DNA from: Harmonia axyridis
Taxonomy: Eukaryota > Arthropoda > Insecta > Coleoptera > Coccinellidae
Reading direction: 5' to 3'
Assembly (NCBI RefSeq): GCF_914767665.1
Contig: NC_059504.1
Location: forward strand, 44,113,720-44,177,719
Length of the DNA: 64,000 nt
Both the position numbers and the translations under genes were made by a program. Under the pieces are notes generated by a model. The model was given only the letters and a program-made list of their open reading frames with translations. It did no database searches and was not told the origin of the DNA. Position 1 is the stretch's first letter. Each line of letters starts with the position of its first letter. Shown here piece by piece: positions 12,001 to 27,000 of the stretch.

Positions 12001-15000
12001 CGAGATGAATGACACTTTTATGATTTACGAGGGTAGGGTTTCTCTGATTGGCTAAAATTGTGTACATTACTAGTTTATGACAATATTGCACTGAAGAATA
12101 GGGAAAGGTAGAAAACTTGTTATGAAATCATTGTTAGAATTAGAAACGATACTGTTCCTAAAATATATATGCTAGCTGATTTTATTCGTAATGATGTCTG
12201 GAGAATTACATTTTGAGCGCTTAGTATCATAAAGAAAATTTCAAAAGTCATAAAGAAATTAAGATGAAAAAAAGGTATCTGGATTTTTGCCGAAATGTGG
12301 AAAATTATTAATATTTCAGAAATCTGACAAAAAATTCTCAAAAAAAAAAATTTCTTTTGAAAAACTCCCTATTCCCGAAACTCTATCTACAATATTTACC
12401 ATTTAAATTTAACCCTGAAAATAGGCAATTCTTGATTAAGAAAATTTTCTCGTACTTCCTTCATTAATATTAACTTGAAAAAATTTATAGTAAAAATTTT
12501 TCGCTTCGTGAAGCCATTCTTGTATACATACCTCCTTGAAAATTTCATGTCATAAAAGTTTAAGAAATTGCAATATTTTTTTTAAATAATCTTTTTCGTT
12601 AACTCAACTCTCTTGATTTATTGCCCTAGAGAAAGAGAACAATATACATCTCTTTCAACTCGAAGAGTTGAACGTTAAATCGTTATTCCAAATTTGAATT
12701 TAAAGCAAAGAATTGTGAAAAATATTGAGAATTTTTCTACCTGCAGTAAAAGAAATATTACCAATTCAAAAGATGATTGAATCGAATATTACTTATCTTC
12801 ACCTATAGCCAATAAGAGTATTGCTGATTCCTATGAGCAATTATTTATATGTATATTATATTTCCTTGAGATATAAACGAGTCCAACTCATTGTTACATT
12901 AAATCCTGTTCTGTCCTCACAATGTCAGAAAGAAGTATGGTCTAAAATTTCTCAATTTTCCTGATTCACATGGTAGAAGTTCATCCAAGTGTATGCCATA
13001 TTTTATTCCATCATTGAATTAGGCAAATCGAAATGATAAATATAAAAAAGTATGTAAATTTCATTCTATTCAGTTCATAAAACGTATAAATAAATATCAT
13101 GTGATATATAAGGTTGTTACATATAATGGATATTCCTCCTGGGGGTATATATCCCCCTTATCCCCCCCTAGGATACGCCACTGTATCTAAACTGAACTGA
13201 ATTTCTAAAGTTTACAGAAACACAAATTTACTCTTTGCTGGGCTTCATCGAGAGTTGAGATTTTATTAGGGGCAATAAATACCAAACAGGCGGTTCTTCA
13301 AATTGAATGGGTGTGTCAGGTACAAATCTACCAAAAATTTTCGGGTAGCTCCATCTAGCGGAATTGCAGTTTCAGCGCAAAGTAGTCTACAACCTTAACG
13401 TTTACGTTACACACCTTGTATAAAGGCATGTAGGGGAGGAATGGCAACATATTCGGTCTGGAATAAGCGTAACAGCGTAATTGATGAATCGTGATTAGAT
13501 TAGTTTCGATTCGGAACGTTGGATTTAATTAACTTGTTAGCTACAATTCAAGGCAGACCTTTTGTTTCACGCTGTTGGCAGCATTGCCGAGCATTCTTGG
13601 AATTGTTCCGCATCTGTGTCGATGGGTTAAGGCCACGTTCACCAAAAGGGAAACGTGTATTTCTTTATATGATAAATTGTAACGTTCCGAGTGAGGCACT
13701 TCTGATTGAAGAGAAGGATTTCCTGACTGGAGATGGGATTGATTGTTGAATTTTAGATTTGCAGTCGAAACTTCCTCCATGTTTTTGTTGGGCTTGGGTT
13801 TTCGATGGAAAATATGAAGTGTAAGAATTTTAGAATTCTAATATAAACAAAAATAAAACGTAACTGTACAGGGTATCCCACATTCGATGCAAACTGAAAG
13901 CATCTCGAGAACTAAAGGGTGTTTTTTTTAGAGCTATAGAACTTTAAATTGCAATAAAATGACGATGGATTATTCGATTGACATGCATTTCATTTATCCG
14001 CAAGATAATCTTGTGGCATTACATTTTGAATATGATTTCTGGCATACAACCGCCACGGCTGGGTCGGATGTAGTCCAATCTGGACGTCCAATTTTCGATG
14101 ACTTTTTCAAACATTTGTGGCCGATGTTGTCTTCCAAATGGTCAAGGGTTTGTGGCTTATCCGCATAGACCAATGTCTTTACATAGCCCCACAGAAAATA
14201 GTCTAGCGATGTCAAATCACAAGATGTTGGAGGCCAATTCAAAGGTCCAAAACGTGAAATTAGGCGGTCACCAATCGTGTCTTTCAATAAATCGATTGTG
14301 ACACGAGCTGTGTGACATGTTGCGCCGTCTTGTTGGAACCACAGCTCCTGGACATCATGGAGGTTCAATTCAGGAATGAAAAAGTTAGTAATCATGGCTC
14401 TATACCGATCACCATCGACTGTAACGTTCTGGCCATCATCGTTTTTGAAGAAGTACGTCCCAATGATTCCACCAGCCCATAAAGCGCACCAAACAGTCAG
14501 TTTTTCTGGATGTAACGGTGTTTCGACATACACTTGAGGATGAGCTTTACTCCGAATGCGGCAGTTTTGTTTGTTGACGTAGCTATTCAACCAGAAGTGC
14601 GCTTCATCGCTAAATAAAATATAATGGACGTAGTGCGCGATACGTATTGAAATATTAGTTGAAATAAAGAGGTTTCCGATACAAATTCGAATCAAAATTC
14701 GCCATCTATTTAGGAACCACCTGTAACTTTTTTCTCTTGCATATTAGGGTAGTAAAATCTAAAACATGGTTTAAGTAACAGTTCCTGAAAATTTCATCTT
14801 TTTGGAGTGAAGGGAAAAGAAATAGCTGAAAATTCAAGACGAAAAACAGTTTTTTGTGAATAACTCAAAAAATATCCACTTTAGGGCAAGGGTGTGATGC
14901 ATACACTCACATTATTTTTTAACGTAGATTCAATATCTACCATAAAAAAATGGGGTTCTAATTTGAAAAAATTGATTTTTCACGATTTTGTCATCCCTAA

Positions 15001-18000
15001 CTTTGAAAGCGATTTTTTCACCCCCTGTATCATGAATCGCGATTTCGATTTTTAAAGTGGATACATCAATCTTACATCTTGAAAAATCCTAAAAATGAAA
15101 ATTTTCCATTCAAAAACCTCGAAGTTATTCTTGTTTCAGCGGAGCTCTATTTTCGATTTTTTTTTCGAATTTTCCCGCTCAGAGAGAATTTTCCAACCAA
15201 AACTGAAAAATGTTACATCAAAATAACTTGAAATTTTCTAAGGAATCTATTTCTGCAATAAAAAAATGGTGTTCTAATTTGAAAAACGGAAGTTGACGTC
15301 ATTTCCGGAAAAACCGGAAGTGCTGATGCCTTGAAAATATTTTAGATTTCATCAGCATCGTGAAATACATATAAGTGCTGAAATTCATGAAAATACGTTC
15401 AGTAGTTTCCCGTATAAATATGGGTGAGGTTCCTCGTGAAAGACCCTGTATAGGTAGGTATAGTTCAATTCTGCACATGTCGAAATCAATTCAGGCAACT
15501 AGCTCATTAACGTCAGATTTTCCGTGCTAGAATAACGCCTCATAGCAATCTATATTGATTGAAACACGAATATGCGGGATTCCTATTTTGCTATAGAAAT
15601 TTTGGCACTAAATATCTGGTACTTTGTATTTATGACTTTGGTAGTTAATATACTGGACTCTGAAACAGTAGTTCGGTGTTCCGTATCTCTTGTTAGGATA
15701 GATGTATCAAATCAATAGTATTTTAAGTATCGAGAACGGTAATTTCAATGAAGAGCCAATTTTTCTCCACTTTTCGCTTTCTACATGAAAAATGAGAGAT
15801 ACTTCAAACAAATCTCCACTTTTAAAATATTGACTATTTTTTGATACAATCAACATGAAATATGCATGCATTATTCTCCTCGAACGAATTTTCCTTATTT
15901 CGAATTGAACACCCTATATTATTGATTCATAATGAGCACAAAAGAAGGCTCTACAAATACAAATTACATGAAGAATATGATATGGTGAAATCCCCTGGTT
16001 TTCTTTAAAAGAGCAGTTTTTACGAAAAATGCTTATTCGCTGGAAACTATGCAAATTATAATGAACTGTATCAGGTGTCCCAAATTTGTTGTCTAGTTGT
16101 CCAGAATCCATTCGAGCCAGAAAAAAAAAATGAATGGCACATTTTCGATTTTTGAGAGAAATAATTTGGTGAAATCATTTGTTTCTTACTGCAATTAGTT
16201 TTGAAGTTATAATACACACTTGTACTTTTTAAAATTATTGCAAACTATAAAATTTCTACATATAACACTTTGAATGGCTTTTATTTATTATCATCATAGG
16301 CAGGTACTTTGTTGATTCGCCGAGTGCAACTGGAACTTTTAATGATTTTTTTAGTTTGATAACAAAATTATATATCATGTTATATATTTTTGAAAAGGAA
16401 AAAAAGCGTTATAGTTATAGAAATTTCTATGGTTTACATTTAAAAGAGCACTATTATGTATTTTAACTTCAAAACAGATGGTAATAAAAAATAAATGATT
16501 ATACCATAGGGTTCTACTGAAAAAAGTGCCTATAGAGTGTTTTTGTTTTATGTTTGTAGCCTCAATAATACAGAAGTTATGAGAACTTTTCATTTCACGC
16601 CATTTTCCAATTTTCTCTTACAGCCTGAAAACATTTGAATTAATGATGTTGCGGTTTTCAACAAATTAATTCTCTCAAAAATAACCCGAAAATGTGCCAT
16701 TTATTTTTTTCTAGCTCAAAAGGGATTCCCTCACTAGACAATGAATACACAAGTCGGGAAAAAAAAACAAAATTTAAATGATTTCAAACAACTATAAAAT
16801 TCATGTACTGACACAACCCCGTATATAACTCGAAGGTTCAAGACTGTTTTAAGTTTTGTTCAGTTTTCCCGCATGCAAATACTTAATTAATCCCTCATCC
16901 GTGTTGAGCAGTGTATTTCATGCATACGCCCACAGGATTTTTGCAATGACGACTATTGTCACTTCGAAGCTAGTGACCCGAGTAAATTAATCAAGATTTA
17001 TTTAATGTTCGATTATACCGAATCGACTGTATCGAGGATCATGTTGGATTTGGTTTAATTAATAGGAGAGCAAGAGAATGTGTGATGAAGCTCGGCTTCA
17101 TAGCAACTAGGGTTAAATTGGCAGTAATAACCAATCGATCATCACACACCAGAACTAACGATCGTTGAGCTGTCATTATATAAGGATGGAGAGAGTAATC
17201 AGCACTATAATAAGGTTCTTTCGCAGAAAATAAATATATTCTTCAGAACTTTAATATCGACTTCAAAATCAAGGCATTCAAATCAATTTATTTTGTTCCT
17301 TTTCTTAAATGATGAGAAATAGTTTAAACTCGTTCAATTTACCAAGAAAATGTTTAGGTACTTTAGAAGACATTTATTTCGAACTAAAGGGTGTTTTGTT
17401 TAGAGCTATAGAACTTTAAATTGCAATAAAACAACGATGGATTATTCGATTGACATGAATTTTATTTATCCGCAAGATAATATTGTGGCTTTACATTTCA
17501 AATATGATTTCTGGCATATGACCGCCACGGCTGGCTCGGATGTAGTCCAATCTGGACGTCCAATTTTCGATGACTTTTTCCAACGTTTGTGGCCGTATAT
17601 CGGCAATAACACGGCGAATGTTGTCTTCCAAATGGCCAAGGGTTTGTGCCTTATCCGCATTGACCAATGACTTTACATAGCCCCACAGAAAGTAGTCTAG
17701 CGGTGTTAAATCATAAGATCTTGGAGGCCAATTCACAGGTCCAAAACTTGAAATTAGGCGGTCACCAAACATGTCTTTCAATAAATTGATTGTGGCACGA
17801 GCTGTGTGACATGTTGCGCCGTCTTGTTGAAACCACAGCTCCTGGACATCATGGTTGTTCAATTCAGGAATGAAAAAGTCAGTAATTATGGCTCTATACC
17901 GATCACCATATTGACTGTAACGTTCTGGCCATCATCGTTTTTGAAGAAGTACGGACCAATGATTCCACCAGCCCATAAAGCGCACCAAACAGTCAGTTTT

Positions 18001-21000
18001 TCTGGATGTAACGGTGTTTCGACATACACTTGAGGATTAGCTTCACTCCAAATGCGGCAGTTTTGTTTGTTGACGTAGCCATTCAACCAGAAAAGCGCTT
18101 CATCGCTAAACAAAATAAAATGGACGTAGTGCGCGATACGTATTCCGCACAAAACCATCATTTTCGAAATGAAATTGCACTATTTGCAAGCGTTGTTCAG
18201 GCGTGAATCTATTCATGATGAATTGCCAAACCAAACTGAGAATAAATCACTTAACAGCTGTTAAATCGGTCGCCATCTTGAACAGAAATGCCAACTTAAA
18301 GTTATATACCTCGAAAAAAAAAACACCCGTTAGAACTAGTATTTAGAACTAATATCCTTGTTTTATTGGCTTTTATCTAGGTTATAATTATTATTTTAAA
18401 TTCAACTACATGAATTTTTGTTCTTTAACCCTACCTATTGAGTATCCAGGACAGACTTTCCAATATGAGTGGTTCTTAGGCCAGTCAACCCAGGACATTT
18501 GCACACCATTTTTTCAGCTATTTCTACCTCCATTCCACAGAGCTTGCAAATCTCATCTGCTGACTTACCGAACAAAGGATATTTACACCGACAGAGGCCT
18601 GTGAGCAGTGCATCCATTTTATAAGCTTCCTTCAAGAGCTTCCTGGGATAGGTCGGTGAAAGCAGACCCTGAAAATCTCATCTTTTTCTTTCTCTTGTTT
18701 GGACATGGTCTTGTTTATAACTGTCTTGTTTATGTATTCTGTCTTAGTTGTGAAGCTAATGACCAGCTTCCATACCATCTTTTAGGTGGACTGTCAAGAG
18801 GTCTTTTGGATTTGGGTTTTTGATCTTTAGCCCATTTTGTCCATCTGTTTTCACTAATTCTGTCTCCGTGGTCTCTCCAACATCGTCTCCTCATTCAGCG
18901 AAACCGCACCACATCCTGTATCTGGAGTTCTTTTCTTATGTCTTTTTCCTTATCTGACCTCTTATGCTGATTTACCCATGCGGTATAAAAGATACTTGTA
19001 CCGACAGTGGCCTATCAGCAGTCCCATAATTACTTAAGCTCAGCTCGAGGCAGCTTCGAGAGCTTTCTGGTATAGGTCGGTGGAAGCATCACAAATTTCT
19101 TTGCATGAGCAAGACCAGGAGTGATCCTCCAGAGGATAATACTTTTGCCCAACTCTAATTGTTGGACCGTTATCTTATATTGATCTTTTCCAAGCCCACA
19201 TAAAGGCTCAGGGCCAACAGATGTTAGCATTGATGCTCTTTTCGTAGGTTCATCGGCTCTTTCATTTCTTTTAATGCCATAATGCCCTGGTACTCATAGT
19301 AGAGTTACTATATTGCCTCTAGTTAGTTGCTTTATGGGATTACGACATGTCAGCGGAGACTTCTGGCTCTTCCAGGGACCACAGCGTGGCCTGGCTGCCG
19401 TAGTGATATGAATATGTGCCTCCTTGAGGTTTCTTTGAAGACACTCTCGAGTGCACGTATAGACATTAGGTTTGTAAAATAGGGGTTTCACTTCCCAGGA
19501 TTTTTAGAGATCCTCATTTCAGGTCTGTATATCCTAATACCTGTTACCCCTTTACCTCAGTTATATCAAAGATATCCAGGAGTACTGGCGAGCCCACTCA
19601 TTCTTCAACAAGTGATAAAACTGTTGACTTTTGAAGGAACCAGACTTGGACTTTGAGAAGATGGCTGATGCTTCGTTGATTTCCGAATAGTTTCCTATGG
19701 CGCTCACAAGAAATTCTTTATGTTGTTGATATTCTTCATTACTGTCCCCTCATTCACACAATAACGAATTATGACCACTTCATTTTCTTTATCAATTGTT
19801 CTACTGCGAATAACTTAGAGTTTTGTGTAAACAAATTATTGATGAAATGGGCGATGTATTTTAGGAAAGGTAACAAATTTTCCACAATAATGAATTAACT
19901 AAGTTCTCATCATGAGCTGTTCAGTGATAACTCAATATTCATTCCCAGAGGGTTGTAAAACCGGCATTTCTCATGAATGAGAGATTGACTATTTCCATTT
20001 AATTTGACGTAAGCGGGGGCAGATGTAAAATGTTCGCTGGATATGATCCATGAATATTTTTCTCGTCGTTTGATGTTTCATTAAACTCATCAACCAGTTT
20101 CATGTGGAAGTAAATGGGTTGAAATGTTTATTGAGCAAATTGAGGTATGTGAAATTTCATGGAATTTCAGAATTTAGATTTGGTAAATTAAATTTACAGC
20201 CCTGCCAACAAATGGGTCCTTCATCTAGCATGGTGAACAGATTAGGTATATTTTATACAGTTCTGGCAAGTGGCTCAGGATTCAATATTAAGGTGTTATG
20301 AAGGAATGCCTAAAGTCAAACCGAGAGTGACTCTTCCCTTCCACAAACAGTGAAAGTCCAATTACAAACAAGGGGAGAGTCTGTAAATCCTCTACCTTTG
20401 CAAATCTTCAGTAAAATGTGTCGCCATCTGTATCATAATAGAAGCGGAGTTTCATTTCCATTTAACCCTTCGCAGAGTAAGAATTTTCATTCTGAAAAAA
20501 TTGTGTTCGCGTGAACGAAACAATTAATATTATTAAATGATTTTTGAAATCTGGAAAAGCAGATGATGTAGTTGGGTGTATTTATATACTGGTAAAAAAT
20601 TTGCGTCTGTTCAAACAGTTTCGAATATTTTTTATCGTTGCGAAAAACGTGCATTTACGTGTATAGTAAATGCTCTTATGACGATAAAGATAGCCGTCCT
20701 TCCTATTAAAAAATGCAACGAGTGTTTTTTTTAGCTGCATGAGAAGTTTCGATGGTTGTTCTTTATAGTTTGACAGTTGAGAATGTCAACCTCTGTTGAC
20801 ATTTTTGTTTAGTAAGGTTAGGAAATTCATCATGAATCTTTCAATGCCAGAACGACTCTTCCAAATTGTGGAAATTCCCTTTGAAAAATTATTTCTGTTC
20901 GCGAAGTTCATCGTTCATTTTAAAATCAACATATGTAACATGATTTGTGTCTGCATCTTGAAGATATTCTTGATTAAACATGTCAGCTTACGAGCCAAAT

Positions 21001-24000
21001 TATCGTTATTCGCGTGAGGTTTTGATTTTCTGCTTCAATATGAAGAAATCTGCGGCTGAGACTCATCGAATGCTCTCAAATACCTATGGTGATGGCGTTA
21101 TTAGTAAAAGAATGTGCCGATTGTGGTTTCAACACTTGGTGATGTTGACGTCGAAGGCCAGCATGGGCATGGGTGGCAGAGAGAAGGTTTTTGAAGACGC
21201 AGAATTGGAGGCATTACTTGAACAAGACTCGTGTCAAACGAAACAAGAATTGGTGGGATCTTTGGGAGTGACGCAACATATCATTTCAAAACGCCTGAAA
21301 GTCATGAGAATGATTCAGAAAAAAGAAAATTGGGTGCCGTACGGATTAAAGCCGAGAGATTTTGAACGGCGTTTGTTTGCTTGTGAACAGCTGTTTGCAA
21401 GGCAAAGTCAGAAGGGATTTCTGCATCGCAATGTGACTGGAGACGAAAAATGGGTTCATTACGATAATCCCAAGCGTCGAAAATCATGGGGATATATCGG
21501 CTATGCTTTCCCCTCGACGGCCAAACCGAATATTCATGGATCCAAAGTCAGGCACAATATTTGGAACCAGCTCGGCGTAGTGTATTATGAGTTGTTGAAA
21601 CCGACTGAAACAATCACAGGCAACCGTTATCGAACGCAATTAATGCGTTTGAGCCATTAATTGAGAGACAAACAGTCGCAATACAACGAGAGACATAATA
21701 TAGTGATTTTATAGCAAGACAATGCTCGACCCCATGTTGCGAAAGTCGTCGAGACATACTTGGAAACGTTGAAACGGGGAGTCCTATCCCACCCACCGTA
21801 TTATCGGACCTCACTTGTTTCGATCAATGGCACACGGCCTGGCTGACCAGCACTTTCTGTCTTATGCAGAAGTAAAAATTGGATCTTTTCGTGGATCGCT
21901 TCAAAATATGAGCAGTTTCTTCAACGGGATTCGTACGCTGCCCAAAAGATGAGAGAAAGTAGTGGCCAGCGATGGACAATACTTCGAATCATAAAAGTGA
22001 AATCAGTTTTTTACGATAACGCCTCGAATTTCGGAAAAAAAACGGCGGAAACAAAGGTTGTACGCCTATGTAACTCCTCCGTCACTTTTTAATCATTTAA
22101 GTTATGCCTGAACAAACCTTATTTAAAGGAACTTTTACTTCATACAAAAAAAAATAGAATAGCTCACCTATTGCAGTCCTTCTGGCTCTCGCACCACGTC
22201 AAGTATGCCGTGAAGACCTCGCTGTCCAAATTTTCTCTACAATAATGCTGGCAGCGACTCTGCTCAGCGCAGTACTTATAGTAAGGTTGAAAAGTCTCGT
22301 GTAACATGGAGAATCCCTCCAACATGTTTTCTATACAGGCCGGATGCTTGTAACGACGCATGTCTCTGACCAGCGGATACAGCGTGTTCTTCCAGAATAT
22401 TAGGTTAGCATCCAGTATTTCCGTGATGTTGGAGAAGAGCTTTTCCGTGTCGATTTCCTTGAGGAGATTCTTGGATTGGAGGTCCCGTAGGCAGGAGAGA
22501 AAAAGCTGAAAAAATATCAGAAAATTGATTTCGGGAGCAAATTTTTCAGAATGGCAAGTGACGGGCAAAGATATGAAATGGCAAAGTTGAAATAGGGAAA
22601 GAGTACATCAAAAACTTTGAATCAGCAATTTTAAAAACTTCGGGAGAATTGTCTATTCCATTTTTTACCAAATGAATGGACTATAAGTGATAAGGGATAG
22701 AAAAAGGCATGCAGATTATGTCAATAATTATCTTTTGCGAAATTATTTGAGATACTTTTGGTGGTTAGGCTTTGTTCATTCATGTATAAGTTCAAAATTT
22801 TCTCGAAGAAACAGCAATGCTTTTTAAAAAACAGAAGTACTATTACAGCGATGTATGAACTGGTCTGTGATATTGTTTATTCTTCGGAAAGTGATGGAGA
22901 GCACCTTTTGGACTTTTTTTCAGATTCATCTGAGGCGTAAATCATGTCTTCTGAAGAAGTTCTCTTTATATAGAATACGCGATTGTGAACTATTTTTGCT
23001 CAATATTTGTCCAATATAATTCAAACAATTTGCATCGATAATGGAGGATAGGTTTTTATGTCTGAAGATAAATATGTTAAAATAGGAGTTCCCCAGGGAT
23101 GCTTCCCTGGGACCTTTAGTGTTTTTGATGTACATCAATGATCTGGACCTTTTGCTTTTTGTTGGCGATGCGAGATCTTGGTTTGACTATTGAGCAAACT
23201 CAAATAACTTTCAATTCACTGGTGCACTCAAAATGAATTACTTTTGAATGAGTCTAAAACTGATTGCGTGATATTTAAAACAATTCAGGGTGTCGAATAT
23301 CCTTTTGCAATAATTCAAAATAATACCCAGGTAACATTTTCATTACCAATGAACTTCCTGGGAATTTCATTAGACTTAGATGTAATAATCATGTGAATCA
23401 GCTCAGAAAAAAAAGCTCAGTACTGTTTTGTACATGATAAGGGTATTGTCTCGAAGAGTGGACATCGAGTTATTAAAGACAATTTATTATGTTAACTTGG
23501 TTTCACTTCTGAGACTTGTCATTTGGTTGGAAGCAGCGATTTGAATAAATGATTAAGTCTGCAAAAATATAGTTTGAGACCAATATTTGGGCTAAGATAT
23601 AGAGTCATGTAGAGGTCATTTCCATGCTCACACTTTTAAGAATATACGTTTTGAAAACCTCCAAATTTTTGCTGAACTGTTGAAAATAAACAGTACAGAC
23701 GTAGATTTCCATAGCACTTTCTGAGGCATTCCTTAACACTTATTGAAGTTTTTGATTCTTGATGAATTTGTTACAATTTTTTATTATTTTCTTTTTCCAT
23801 TTATATGTAATACATTGATTATAGAAATAAAGATGATGTTATGTCAAGTGTAAAAATATGTCTCTAAAATGAGGAAAAATTGGGTGCTATATACTTACAT
23901 CTGTGACGACCGTCAACATTTTGATATACTGTATCTCCGTTTTTATCAACTCCCAAAGCACGGTCTGCTGTTGCTGCTGCTTCTCGGGGAGGTCTGAAAC

Positions 24001-27000
24001 GAGAACAATTACAAAATAAAAACTGGGGGAAACGACAAGATGTCAAGTTCGGAGATATTTACTTCGTTCATTAGAGTCAAAGCGGGCGTAGGAATATGCC
24101 TCGGTGCCGTGTTTCTGAATATGCAATATTCCGTATTACGTTATCCTCGAGAACTCTGTCGGACACCGGAGTACTTCTTTAATTGGCACCATTTGTTTCC
24201 AGATTTACATTTTCCTGCAGCCAAAGCTGTAGTTATCGAAGGAGCGGAAATGTATAAATTTGCAGATTTGAGATAAACGAGGCCGATGCAGAGGGGTTTT
24301 GTCAAAGAGAAATTGATTGGCTCGGCCTTCGTTAAGCTCGGATGATTTGATGAGGTTTGAGCATGTTGCAGGCCCTCTGGAGGTTTTATGAATGAATTTG
24401 TGATGCAAAAAATTTGCACTTCAATGATTATATTTCAATAAAAGTTTTGGAGACGTTTCTTATAGATAGATATAAGGTGTGGTGAAAAGAAATCCATTAT
24501 TTTTGCATGAAAAACAAGTCTTCTATTACCATAGTTAGAATGATCCCATTTAGGACAAATATGCGCCGTTTTGTTCAATAACTTGGTGCCATTTTGAAGA
24601 CAATATCATTATGCCTCAAATTTGAGACAGTCGATTTTCACAATAAGCCTCTGTTGAAGAGAATTTTTCACCAGCAAAATTGTGTGCCATGGACAGGAAC
24701 ACTTGGTGCCAGGTCTGGACTATAAGGTCCTCCAAACCAAGCTCCTGGAGATTCTGCCGAGTCAGTATCGATGAATGTGGCGTGGCGTTGTCTTGATGGA
24801 ACACAATTCCTCTCCTATTGGCCAATGCTGGCCTCCTACTTCCTTCAGACTGTCCAATTGTTGACATTACATATCCGAGTTGAAAGTTGTGCAGTAGAGA
24901 AGCAGCTCATAGTAGATAATTATCTGCCAATCCCACCAAACACAGAGAGAAACCTTTCTGGCCCTATATCCTAGCTAGGTCATCGTTTCCGCTGGCTCAT
25001 CACATTTCGACCACGACCGTTTTCGCTTGACGTTGTCGTAAGAGATCCACTTTTCATCACCAGCTTCAAAAGTGAGTGGATTTTAGACGTTATACAAGTA
25101 CTGTGAGACTGTTGCTCCGCATCACTGAATCTCTAGTAATTTGTATTTCATTACGGTGTACCTACAGTGTGAAATAGCGTTGATTCGATAACAAAGCTTT
25201 CTAGATTTTTATTAGCGAATTCATTCATTACGATTACTGGAAGATGAACGGTTTGGGATTCATTATGATGAATAAACAGGTAGACGAAAGGGTCGATGTT
25301 CATTTTGAGTTGAACCGTTCTAAGATCTAATTGATAGTTGAATTGATAGTTACAGTTTTGGGCAGAGGACTAAGCATTTGGTTACATAAATAATTAAGGT
25401 ATGATGGAAACCTTACTTTTTGGAATGTTACCATGTTTCATGTCGATTTTGTTAAGTTTATTCCTAATTGGAGTTCATTGAACGATCCTTACATATACAG
25501 AGTGAGTTTTGAGAATTGAACTTCAAGAATCTTGTGATATGAGCGATATTATAGAGTTTTTACATTTTTTCAGATTTTTTCTTCTAAGGAATGAAAATCA
25601 ATAACCATGTAAATTTTAGGTTTTTGAAATAATTAAGAAATACTGAATATTTTTCATGTAATGTTCTCTACACATACATTTATGAGTGATGTCTGTTGTC
25701 TGTATTTATGATATTTTGCCGAAGTTAAGGTGATACAGATGGCTGTGACTAATAATAATAACAACTTTTACGTTGTAATAAATTAGTATTGCAAAGTTTT
25801 GAAAATCGCATGGATTGTTGTATTGAAGTAAACGAATATTAAGAGCAACTTCTATAATCGTCTTAATTGTATGTTATTCAAATTTCCAAATTTTTTTACT
25901 ACTAAAATGTAGACATAACTCTAACATGAAGCAAAAATTCAAAAATTATTCAAATTAAACCAGTTTGTGCAATCATAGCCATCTGAATAATATATCAACT
26001 CCGGCGAAATCATGACTTTTAGGTATAGGCAACATAACTTGAAAAATATTCATTATTTCTTAAGAGTTTCAAAAGGCTAAAAATCTACAGGGGATCCCTG
26101 ATTAGAAATAACTAAGTTCATTATTATTCCGGGAAGGAAAGATCAAACATCAAATTAAATATCCCCTTAATGAAGGCCATACTACAAGATCCTCGTACTC
26201 CAAAATTCAAAAAAATCGTACGGTCTGTTTCCGACATAAATGAGGTGTTCCATACTGTATGAAACTTAATTGAGAGAATGTTTCCCAAATCCTTTTGAGG
26301 AGTATTTTTATTTTTAAATCCCTTACGAGCTGAAGAGAAAAAAAAATGGATCGTTTAACATTCGGTAATCTGGCTAGACTATAATACATATGCAGGGCCG
26401 GCGCGAGTAATTTTGGCGCCTGAAACAAATAATTTTTTGGCGCCCCTGCTGAAAATGTATGTATGACCTCTTTCATAACCACCCCCACAAAAAAAACAGC
26501 ACCTGCTTCGATGATAATACTTAAATTTCTTCTTCAGATGAAGGATCTTGCAATCGTGAGTAAAATATAAAATTCTAGTGAATGAAGAATATTGAAAAAC
26601 TTAATATACAGGGTGTTTCATTGGGAAACGGAAATACTTCACAGGTGCATAGGTGGCACCAAGGCGGTTCTGGAGATAAAAAGGAAAACCAATGTGAAAA
26701 TGAATTACAAAGTGATCTTGAAATAATTATGGATTCAATATTTTTGATAATTTATTGTTAAAAGTTACTTCGAACCACTTTCAGGTATCCAAGTTCTCAA
26801 AAACTTCACTTTTACGTTGAAAATTTGTACAGTAAAACTGTCTGCTCGAAAATTTGAAGTACACGTCTCAATTTAGTTTTTAGTGGTGTTTCCGTATATT
26901 AAAACAGATTTTCAAAATTCCGATGAACAGGGTGTTGTTACGAGGATTCAAACGATTCGTAATTTTTTGTTAACCCGGACCTGGATTTTCAAGGCGGTTA

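Noticed and set aside
13519..13780. Overlapping ORFs of 76 and 79 residues
   Set aside because: No domain, no splice context and no codon signal; treated as chance.
17179..17187. TATATAAGG as a TATA box
   Set aside because: Common in AT-rich intron; no exon or transcript evidence downstream.
22926..23138. 70-residue minus ORF
   Set aside because: Antisense of the LINE reverse transcriptase fragment.
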